DNA of 5,145 bases from JAICTV01 sp034666045 (GTDB lineage: Bacteria; Planctomycetota; Phycisphaerae; Tepidisphaerales; Tepidisphaeraceae): NCBI GenBank assembly GCA_034666045.1, contig JAXDMN010000225.1, positions 1-5,145 on the forward strand, written 5' to 3'. The notes under the pieces are model-generated. The model was not told the DNA's origin. It ran no database searches and saw only the letters and a list, made by a program, of their open reading frames with translations. A program made the translations under genes and the position numbers. Below, one piece after another: positions 1 through 5,145 of the stretch (position 1 is the first letter of the stretch; every line of letters begins with the position of its first letter).

Positions 1-2448
1 CGTCTCCGGCTTGAGCGCCCGGCCGAACTGCTTCACGACCGCCTCGGCAGCCGACTTCTTGCCGAAATGCAGCCCGCCGAACATCGTGCCGGTGATCTCG
101 ACATACCCGTCCAGCGCCGCCGTCCACGCCGCAATCTGCGCCGCGTCGATCGGCTGGTTCTGCACGCGCGCCAGCAGCGACGGATCGAGCACCGTCTGCT
201 CGATGAGCTGCGCGATCGGCTCCGCCGCCTCGAGACGTTTCACCGCGCTGTTCGCCGCCCGCGCGCCGATCTGGAGCCAGTGCAGAATCGCCGCATCGTC
301 GGCGTCGCTGCCGGCGGTGCTGCGGATGCGCGCGTAGTCGCCGGCGAGGGCATTGAAGCTCTTCACGTAGCGCGTCAGCGCCTCGCGATCGCGCGCGAGC
401 TGGTCGGTCGCGCTGCGCTGCGGCGTCGCAATGCCGCTATCGATCGATCCGCTCCGCAGCGCCGCGACCCACTCCTGGGCCTGCGAAATTCGCTCCGCCG
501 CCGCCGCGATCAGCTCCGGCGTGCGACCGGCCCAGCGGGCGCGCTCGGCGGACGCGGGCACCTTTTCCAGCACCTCGATCAGCTCCTTCGCCAGCGTCAC
601 CCGCGCGTCCGCCTCGACCGCGAGCGCGCACGTCGGCAAATACGCCGGCGACAGCGGATCGCGCGACGCGTCCGCTTCGACCGCGAAGCGCACGCACGCC
701 GCCAGCGCCGAGCGAAATTGCTCCATCGGCGTCGAAAGAAATTCTCGCAGCGCCGTTCCCACCGCGGCTTTCCATGGATTTGTCACGTACTGCGCGACCT
801 CGCCGCGCTCGAGCACTTCCTTCAGCCGCGTCCCCTGCGTGCGCAAGTCCGCCGCCGACGATTCCGCGAGCTGTTTTTCGTCGAGATCGATCGCCGGGCA
901 ACCCTGTTCCTGCAACCAGAGTCCGACGAGATGATGAAACGATCCCGGCCCGCCGCCGCTCTCGCCGAGCAGCAGCTTGTGATACTCGGTGAGGTCCGCG
1001 TGCAGCATCTGTAGATCGTTGTCGACCTTCGCCAGCTCCTCCGCCGCGCGCGGCTTGGTCGCGGCATCGACCAGTTCATCGAGCTGCTCGCGCACGGATT
1101 TGTAGAGGTCGCGCTGGTCGCGCTGCGGATCGTGCACGATCGCGCACAGGTCGCCGAGCCCGAGCACCTGCAACCGATCGGCGACGACGTCGAGCGCGGT
1201 GCGCTTGTCGCAGACGAAGAGCACGCGCTGCCCGCGGCCGAGGTGGTCGGCGATGATGTTGGTGATGGTCTGGCTCTTGCCGGTGCCGGGCGGGCCATGA
1301 ATGACCAGCCCGCGATACTCGCGCGCGAGGCGGACGGCTTTCGCCTGGCAGGGGTCGGCGTCGGTGATCAATCTTTCTTCCGCGAACTGCCGCCGCGCGA
1401 TCGTGTCTTCGCGGGGCGGCGCCGCAGTCGCAATGACGCGGGCCGCCGCGTTGGCGATGATGCCGCTGCTCATCCCGCAGGTGAAATCCGGCGCCGCCGG
1501 CTGCGACGCGACGACCGGAAGCGGATGATGGTCGAGATCGACGCCCAGCCGCACGAAGCTCGCGATCGGCCCGTCCGGCGCGCCGGCGGCGATCATCTCG
1601 CGCATGTCGCGCAGCAATCCCTGGTTCGACGCCGGAAAAAGCCCCAGCACCGCCGCCGGCAGGATCGACGGATGCGTCTCCTCGTCCGTCTTCGGCGTCG
1701 CGGCCAGCTCGAACGGCTGCCCGGCGAGTGACGGCGCGGCCTTGAGCAATTGCGGAATCGGCATCTCCACCAGCTCGGCCAGCGCGCGAACCAGCTCGAT
1801 CACGTCCCGCCATCCATCCGCGCCGCGATCGGCGGCGATCAGATCACTCAGCGGCTTGCCGGTTTCCTTCTCCAGCCACGCGATCAACGCCTGGTTCGGA
1901 ATAATGATGTCCGTTCCCTCGCGGCGTTGCAGCTCGACCGCGCCTTGCGCGCCGTTCTTGACCGTCATCGTCAGCGGCACGAACGCGATCGGCGCCAGCA
2001 CGCGGCGCGACGGCGGGATGCCGAATCGTCCGCCGAACGTGCCGGGCGGAAGGCTTAGCAGCGGGAAGCCGAGGTTCAGCGCGTGAACGCCGGTGTCCTG
2101 TTCGTACGTTCGCGCATCTTCCGCGATGAGCCGGAGCTTGCTGCGCAGCGATTGCTGATCGCCCCACGCTTCCTGCGCAGCGCGCTGCTCGGCGGTGAGC
2201 GAATCCTCATCCGCCTGCATGATCTTGCGCGGCGGCACCGGCACGCGCGCGGCCAGCTTGACCGGAAGCTTGCTGAGGAGTTGGAGCAGCACCTGCCCGG
2301 GCGCGGCGTCGCGCAGCTTCGCGAGCTGCACCAGATCGATCCGCTGCCGCGAGGCGTGCGGCCGGCAGTTCATCGACGGGCCGTTCAGCATCGACGCGAA
2401 GAGCCGGTCGAGCATCCGCGTGAGAATGGGGTTGTTCGGTTCGATCAT
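1..2448 (-). CDS. DUF4011-type superfamily 1 DNA/RNA helicase, N-terminal 816 residues (C-terminus beyond left edge)
   Basis: This frame is open without a stop from the ATG at 2446-2448 to the left edge. An ATP-driven nucleic-acid helicase or translocase is expected. Residues about 9-36 (LNGPSMNCRPHASRQRID) and 105-192 (DTGVHALNLGFPLLSL, LAPIAFVPL, IIIPNQALIAWL) fit the DUF4011 pattern of a conserved TGV-L-GF stretch followed by APLxLVPV. Residues 262-281 (ILPAAVLGLFP..NQGLLRD) match the conserved link before the motor. A Q-motif-like DADPCQAKAV (Q368) precedes Walker A GPPGTGKSQT (385-394, K391), then a motif Ia-like VLFVCDKRTAL (409-419). Residues about 430-816 are Ala/Glu/Arg/Leu-rich and mostly helical, as in the long insertion between motif Ia and Walker B in this family. 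Walker B and motifs III-VI must lie outside the window. The start is supported by GGAGGAGGG ten bases upstream and by homology beginning near residue 9. ATP binding is sure; the biological role (repair, RNA processing or phage defence) is not. Confidence 0.9.
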   Translation of the reverse strand, partial: MIEPNNPILTRMLDRLFASMLNGPSMNCRPHASRQRIDLVQLAKLRDAAPGQVLLQLLSKLPVKLAARVPVPPRKIMQADEDSLTAEQRAAQEAWGDQQSLRSKLRLIAEDARTYEQDTGVHALNLGFPLLSLPPGTFGGRFGIPPSRRVLAPIAFVPLTMTVKNGAQGAVELQRREGTDIIIPNQALIAWLEKETGKPLSDLIAADRGADGWRDVIELVRALAELVEMPIPQLLKAAPSLAGQPFELAATPKTDEETHPSILPAAVLGLFPASNQGLLRDMREMIAAGAPDGPIASFVRLGVDLDHHPLPVVASQPAAPDFTCGMSSGIIANAAARVIATAAPPREDTIARRQFAEERLITDADPCQAKAVRLAREYRGLVIHGPPGTGKSQTITNIIADHLGRGQRVLFVCDKRTALDVVADRLQVLGLGDLCAIVHDPQRDQRDLYKSVREQLDELVDAATKPRAAEELAKVDNDLQMLHADLTEYHKLLLGESGGGPGSFHHLVGLWLQEQGCPAIDLDEKQLAESSAADLRTQGTRLKEVLERGEVAQYVTNPWKAAVGTALREFLSTPMEQFRSALAACVRFAVEADASRDPLSPAYLPTCALAVEADARVTLAKELIEVLEKVPASAERARWAGRTPELIAAAAERISQAQEWVAALRSGSIDSGIATPQRSATDQLARDREALTRYVKSFNALAGDYARIRSTAGSDADDAAILHWLQIGARAANSAVKRLEAAEPIAQLIEQTVLDPSLLARVQNQPIDAAQIAAWTAALDGYVEITGTMFGGLHFGKKSAAEAVVKQFGRALKPET

Positions 2449-2458
2449 GCGCTGAGAG

Positions 2459-2467
2459 CCCTCCTCC
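2459..2467 (-). promoter_or_regulatory. Strong Shine-Dalgarno of the helicase gene
   Basis: The minus strand reads GGAGGAGGG here, ten bases before the ATG at 2446-2448. It is the strongest ribosome binding site in the window and fixes the helicase start, although the frame stays open further upstream. Confidence 0.8.
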
Positions 2468-2559
2468 AGAGATAGATCACCCGCGCCAGGCGACGCGCAC
2501 ACAGTGCCCGCGTTCCGGCGGTGTGATTTACGTTTCGTCGGTGAGACATCGGGCCTGAC

Positions 2560-2589
2560 GAGCGGCGGAATGGAGACTTTTTTCCGCTC
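2560..2589. repeat. Imperfect inverted repeat in the helicase leader
   Basis: GAGCGGCGGAA (2560-2570) can pair with TTCCGCTC (2582-2589), giving eight pairs with a three-base bulge, or six perfect pairs as GCGGAA/TTCCGC. The loop is 11 bases and includes part of a run of six T. It lies in the 188-bp gap between pilZ and the helicase gene, about 110 bases before the helicase ATG. On the plus strand the T run sits in the loop and distal arm rather than after the stem, so it is not a standard intrinsic terminator. It may be a leader hairpin or chance in GC-rich DNA. I see no convincing promoter or gene in the rest of this gap. Confidence 0.3.
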
Positions 2590-2636
2590 TTCGCGCCCGG
2601 TTGCGCGGACTGCACTGATCGTGGCAACTTTATCGG

Positions 2637-2960
2637 TCAGACAAACTTTGCGCCGACCTCAAAGAAGCCGTCGCAGCGATCGCGCGAGGAGACGATTCGC
2701 AGCGTGCTGGCGAGGTAGAGTGGGCCGGTGCCGATCCGCATCGTGTAGATCGCGCCGGGGCGGAACGCGACCGGGCTGCGGAACGCGCAGCCGTGCGGGG
2801 AGACGTTCAGAACGGCGACTTCGAGTTGCTTGTCGTCGCCGTCGGTTTCGCTCAGGACGCCGAGCGCTTCCAGCGGCTGCCGCGCCCCCGCGCGGCGATC
2901 GCGCGGCGGAATGGGTTGGGCATAGGCGGACGGAATCGGGCCGATCGCGACGCGAGCCAT
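2637..2960 (-). CDS. Single-domain PilZ protein, probable cyclic di-GMP receptor
   Basis: The 107-residue product is essentially one PilZ domain. The N-terminal RRxxxR motif is RRAGAR at residues 22-27 and the [D/N]xSxxG motif is NVSPHG at 52-57, together the usual cyclic di-GMP binding set. The rest fits the six-stranded barrel: a hydrophobic strand before the motif (LEVAVL), FRPGAIYTMRIG, LYLASTLRIVSS, and a closing strand FFEVGAKFV at the C-terminus. There is no signal peptide, membrane segment or output domain, so it would act in the cytoplasm by binding a partner. The ATG at 2958-2960 is chosen over in-frame GTG (2978) and TTG (3026) because those add residues outside the domain and run into the gatB control region; no clear Shine-Dalgarno precedes any of them. 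It is divergent from gatB and 188 bp upstream of the helicase gene on the same strand. The partner and pathway cannot be told from the sequence. Confidence 0.85.
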   Translation of the reverse strand: MARVAIGPIPSAYAQPIPPRDRRAGARQPLEALGVLSETDGDDKQLEVAVLNVSPHGCAFRSPVAFRPGAIYTMRIGTGPLYLASTLRIVSSRDRCDGFFEVGAKFV

Positions 2961-2996
2961 GCAGGGTCTATCGGCCACTCGCGCCGCGTGGCTTGC

Positions 2997-3031
2997 GGCA
3001 GTTGTGGCGCGTATACTCGCGCACAACCGCC
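2997..3031. repeat. Near-perfect inverted repeat centred on a -10-like TATACT, possible operator
   Basis: Left arm GGCAGTTGTGGCGCG (2997-3011) and right arm CGCGCACAACCGCC (3018-3031) form 13 complementary pairs, with one A/C mismatch (3000/3028) and one bulged G in the left arm. The six-base centre is TATACT. The dyad lies wholly in the divergent region between pilZ and gatB, so a protein bound there could act on gatB, pilZ or both. An RNA hairpin in a pilZ leader is an alternative if pilZ transcription begins to its right. Confidence 0.6.
3012..3017 (+). promoter_or_regulatory. Candidate -10 element of gatB
   Basis: TATACT matches the sigma-70 -10 consensus at five of six positions. It would start transcription near 3024, leaving a leader of about 28 bases to the GTG. 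No good -35 is found at 16-18 bases; TTGCGG at 2993-2998 is only 13 bases away. The call rests on the -10 and its position. Confidence 0.4.
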
Positions 3032-3037
3032 TCGATC

Positions 3038-3041
3038 GGAG
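3038..3041 (+). promoter_or_regulatory. Shine-Dalgarno of gatB, decides the GTG start
   Basis: GGAG lies ten bases before the GTG at 3052. It supports this start over an in-frame ATG at 2959, which would add 31 residues with no counterpart in GatB proteins and would place the start inside the first codons of the divergent pilZ gene. Confidence 0.6.
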
Positions 3042-3051
3042 CGACCCTGCC

Positions 3052-4533
3052 GTGAGCGAGCGAAAAATTGCGTCCTATAAAGTCCTGATCGGCCTGGAAA
3101 TCCACGTCCAGCTCGCGACGGCGACCAAGATGTTCACCTCGGTCGCCAATGGCGCGACGAATTTCGGCGCCGAGCCGAATTCGCTCGTCGACCCGGTCAT
3201 CCTCGGCCTGCCCGGCACGCTGCCGGTCATCAACAAGAAGGCGGTCGACTACTCGATCATGGTCGGGCTCGCGCTCGGCTGCAAAATAGCCCGGCAGACG
3301 AAGTGGGACCGCAAGAGCTACTACTACCCGGACCTGCCGAAGAATTACCAGATCAGCCAGTACGACATGCCGCTGTGCCATGAAGGCGAGTTTGAGTTCG
3401 CCGGCGAAGATGGATCGCCGAAGCGGGTGCGCATCCGCCGGGCACATCTCGAGGAAGACGCGGGCAAGCTGCTGCACGAAGCGCCGGGTGGTTATCCGAT
3501 CGATCACAGCATCGTCGACCTGAACCGCGCTGGCACGCCGCTGCTGGAGATCGTGACTGAGCCGGACCTGTCGTCGCCGAAGGACGTGGCGACGTTCGGG
3601 CAGGAGCTCCAAAAACTCGTGCAGTTCCTCGGCGTCAGCGAAGGACAGATGCAGATGGGGCACATGCGCTTCGAGCCGAACATTAACGTGCACATCACCG
3701 ACGGCGACGGCAAGGTTCACAAGACGGCGATCACGGAGATCAAAAATCTTAACAGTTTTTCGGTGCTCGAGCGGGCGAGCGCGTACGAGATTCAGCGGCA
3801 GCTCCGGCAGTGGCTCGAGACCGGCTCGCTCGGCCGCAAGAGCACGTATGGATGGGACGAATCACGCGAGCAGACGTTCCATCAGCGCGACAAGGAAGAC
3901 GCCCAGGATTATCGGTACTTCCCGGACCCCGATCTGCCGGTGGTCGAAGTGGATGACGCGTGGCTGGGTGAATTGAAGTCACAGGTCGGCGAGTTGCCCG
4001 CCGCGCGTCGGAAACGGTACGTCGAGACGCTCGATCTCTCCCCCGCGGATGCGGCGACGCTCCTCGCCGACCGTGCAACGGGTGATTATTTCGAGAAGGC
4101 GCTCGTAGCCGCCGGTGGAAGCCGCCGGGTCGCAAACCTCGTGCTCTCCCACGGTCGTCGTCTCTGCAACGAACGCGCCTGCGCCCTCAGCGACCTCGGC
4201 ATCCTCCCCGAGCGCGTCGCCGAGATCGCGCGGCTCATCGACGCCAATACGCTCGCGCCGAGCAGCGCCGGCGCGGTCTTCGACAAGCTCATCGAGGAAG
4301 ACGCCCCCGCCGAGGAAATTGCCCGATCGCTCGGCCTGATCCAGGTCAGCGACACCGGCGCGATCGACGCCGCGATCGACGCATTGATCGCCAAGAACCC
4401 GACGCCGCTTCAGGATTTCCGCAACGGCAAGCAGGCGGCGATGGGGGCGCTGGTGGGGATGATCATGAAGTCGGGGAAAGGCTTGAACCCGAAGCTGGTG
4501 CAGGAGCGATTGCGCGACCGGTTAAACGCGTGA
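3052..4533 (+). CDS. gatB: Asp-tRNA(Asn)/Glu-tRNA(Gln) amidotransferase subunit B
   Basis: GatB activates the side-chain carboxyl of mischarged Asp-tRNA(Asn) or Glu-tRNA(Gln) with ATP. The ammonia supplied by GatA then makes Asn-tRNA or Gln-tRNA in the cytoplasmic GatCAB complex. The 493-residue product has normal length. The N-terminal catalytic cradle shows GLEIHVQL (14-21, with E16 and H18 at the expected metal ligands), LGLPGTLPVIN (51-61), YYPDLPKNYQISQYD (91-105), HLEEDAGK (132-139, E134/E135) and the family signature DLNRAGTPLLE (156-166). These are followed by EIKNLNSF (229-236) and DYRYFPDPDLP (286-296). The C-terminal helical and YqeY-like tRNA-binding part covers about 330-493 and ends with FRNGKQAAMGALVGMIMKSG and LNPKLVQERL. 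Two segments depart from the common form: GHMRFEPNINV (203-213) for GSLRCDANVSV, and STYGWDE (264-270) for ETRxxDE. These look lineage-specific, not damaging. Start GTG 3052 follows the homology and GGAG. No gatA or gatC lies in the window. Confidence 0.98.
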   Translation: MSERKIASYKVLIGLEIHVQLATATKMFTSVANGATNFGAEPNSLVDPVILGLPGTLPVINKKAVDYSIMVGLALGCKIARQTKWDRKSYYYPDLPKNYQISQYDMPLCHEGEFEFAGEDGSPKRVRIRRAHLEEDAGKLLHEAPGGYPIDHSIVDLNRAGTPLLEIVTEPDLSSPKDVATFGQELQKLVQFLGVSEGQMQMGHMRFEPNINVHITDGDGKVHKTAITEIKNLNSFSVLERASAYEIQRQLRQWLETGSLGRKSTYGWDESREQTFHQRDKEDAQDYRYFPDPDLPVVEVDDAWLGELKSQVGELPAARRKRYVETLDLSPADAATLLADRATGDYFEKALVAAGGSRRVANLVLSHGRRLCNERACALSDLGILPERVAEIARLIDANTLAPSSAGAVFDKLIEEDAPAEEIARSLGLIQVSDTGAIDAAIDALIAKNPTPLQDFRNGKQAAMGALVGMIMKSGKGLNPKLVQERLRDRLNA

Positions 4534-4672
4534 GGACGCCGCACTAGGTTGATTTCACTATTGCGGGCCATGCGGCGCGTCGCGTACGTTCGTTTATTGA
4601 GGCAATCACGCCGGCGCGACCGATGAGGGCATCAACGATCTCGCGCGTGGCGGACGTGGGCGAATTTTTCCG

Positions 4673-4984
4673 ATGAAGCCAGAGACGCAAGCAAGACCTT
4701 CGCTGCTAGGCGCGCTCGGCATGCAGTGCGCCCTGCTATCGCTCGCCACCGGGAGCGTCTCGCTGGTGGTCGCCTTCATCATCTGGTGGCAGCCGCTCAC
4801 CCAGCAGTTGGCGCGGATCGGTCAACAGGCCGGGCTGTTCTCGGCGGCGGTCGGGCTGACGCTCGCGGGCATCGGCGCCGTCTCGCAGCGCAAGCGCGTT
4901 CGCCGGATGGCGGCTGTCGCGGTCGTGACCAACCTGTTCCTTCTCGTGCTCACGCTCGATAGCATCTTCTCGATCCTGCGGTGA
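4673..4984 (+). CDS. Small three-helix inner-membrane protein of unknown function
   Basis: I do not recognise this 103-residue protein firmly. It has three hydrophobic stretches, at about 17-39 (ending in FIIWW), 53-70 and 79-101, with a short N-terminal tail. The basic loop SQRKRVRR (71-78) between the second and third helices should face the cytoplasm, which predicts N-terminus in and C-terminus out. Small residues in the second segment (GLTLAGIGAVS) followed by basic residues and another helix loosely recall DUF4190-type small membrane proteins; this is a weak resemblance. The ATG at 4673 is the only usual start after the in-frame stop at 4598 apart from internal M17 (4721). No clear Shine-Dalgarno precedes it. 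It begins 139 bp after gatB and ends 45 bp before the next gene, so it may be co-transcribed with that gene. Codon use is G/C-ending like the neighbours. Confidence 0.75.
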   Translation: MKPETQARPSLLGALGMQCALLSLATGSVSLVVAFIIWWQPLTQQLARIGQQAGLFSAAVGLTLAGIGAVSQRKRVRRMAAVAVVTNLFLLVLTLDSIFSILR

Positions 4985-5016
4985 GGCGCTAAATTCCCTT
5001 CAGCTTGCATTGACCC

Positions 5017-5020
5017 GGAG
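5017..5020 (+). promoter_or_regulatory. Shine-Dalgarno of the right-edge gene
   Basis: GGAG lies nine bases before the ATG at 5030. A second in-frame ATG two codons later (5036) is spaced 15 bases from it, so the first is preferred. Confidence 0.55.
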
Positions 5021-5029
5021 ACGCCGCCG

Positions 5030-5145
5030 ATGCGCATGACGCAATTGCAGCTCGCACTCGTTCTCGCGCTGATGATCACGTCGGTCGGCTGCCACATCCG
5101 CGCGGCGGATGCGAAGAAACCGCCGGAGAAGACGCTCTACGACCG
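5030..5145 (+). CDS. Probable lipoprotein or exported protein, N-terminus only (runs off right edge)
   Basis: Thirty-eight codons plus two bases are visible, reading MRMTQLQLALVLALMITS and then VGCHIRAADAKK. A short basic n-region (R2) and a hydrophobic core (residues about 6-17) form a clear signal peptide. C21 after S-V-G resembles a lipobox, with Gly at -1 and Val at -2, but Ser at -3 is unusual, since Leu, Val or Ile is expected there. Cleavage by signal peptidase I after A-D-A (residue 28) is an alternative. The following KKPPEK is charged and Pro-rich, as in a linker. The start is supported by GGAG nine bases upstream. It lies 45 bp after the small membrane protein on the same strand. 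The mature function cannot be judged from what is present. Confidence 0.7.
   Translation, partial: MRMTQLQLALVLALMITSVGCHIRAADAKKPPEKTLYD

Noticed and set aside
67..1014. Long plus-strand open frame (315 codons) opposite the helicase gene
   Set aside because: It is the antisense shadow of a GC-rich gene: very Arg-rich, no recognisable domain, while the minus frame carries Walker A and DUF4011 motifs continuously.
1076..1813. Minus-strand open frame of 245 codons in another frame of the helicase region
   Set aside because: Low-complexity Arg/Ala/Gly translation overlapping the true helicase frame; a composition artefact.
2445..2627. 60-codon minus-strand frame whose TGA overlaps the helicase ATG as ATGA, like a translationally coupled leader gene
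   Set aside because: It needs a TTG start without a Shine-Dalgarno, its composition is not protein-like, and the helicase has its own strong ribosome binding site. The overlap is probably chance.
2625..2649. Repeated CAA(A)CTTT words and a minus-strand ACCGATAA at the pilZ stop, resembling sigma-28 promoter parts
   Set aside because: The spacing between the TAAAGTTT-like and GCCGATAA-like words is about 5 bases where about 11 are needed, and part of it is pilZ coding sequence.
2959..3051. 31-residue N-terminal extension of GatB from the ATG at 2959
   Set aside because: GatB homology begins just after the GTG at 3052, which has GGAG ten bases upstream; the extension would overlap the putative promoter and dyad.
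2968..3720. Minus-strand open frame of 250 codons opposite the 5' half of gatB
   Set aside because: It lies opposite strongly conserved GatB coding sequence and has no motif of its own.
4528..4606. Possible terminator after gatB (GCGT/ACGC and ATTG/CAAT mini-hairpins)
   Set aside because: Stems are only four pairs with no following T run; no intrinsic terminator can be supported.
4822..5097. Minus-strand frame of 91 codons across the membrane-protein and lipoprotein genes
   Set aside because: It is antisense to two better-supported genes and has no domain or ribosome binding site.

Overview
The window looks like chromosomal DNA of a high-GC bacterium. I infer a planctomycete or close relative. 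The main reason is the GatB protein: where most GatB proteins read GSLRCDAN, this one reads GHMRFEPN, and where they read ETRxxDE it has YGWDE, a pattern I associate with planctomycete GatB. Strong G/C bias at third codon positions supports the reading frames chosen. No rRNA, tRNA, CRISPR array, insertion sequence or phage gene is visible.

Layout. The left half (1-2448) is one long minus-strand gene that runs off the left edge. It encodes the first 816 residues of a large superfamily 1 helicase with a DUF4011-like N-terminal region and a perfect Walker A motif. Upstream of it, on the same strand, is a 107-residue protein that is a single PilZ domain (2637-2960), a probable cyclic di-GMP receptor. 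A 91-bp divergent region (2961-3051) separates pilZ from a complete plus-strand gatB (3052-4533), subunit B of the Asp-tRNA(Asn)/Glu-tRNA(Gln) amidotransferase. This region holds a TATACT hexamer inside a near-perfect inverted repeat, the most notable non-coding signal in the window. After gatB come a small three-helix membrane protein of unknown role (4673-4984) and the first 38 codons of a probable lipoprotein or exported protein (5030 to the right edge).

The genes do not form one pathway. GatB is housekeeping translation and has no gatA or gatC beside it here. PilZ points to second-messenger signalling. The DUF4011-type helicase belongs to a group whose larger members include anti-phage proteins, but the part that would decide this (Walker B, later helicase motifs, any nuclease or DUF3320 domain) lies outside the window. 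There is no clear evidence of a new multi-gene system. The best leads are the helicase and the operator-like dyad in front of gatB.
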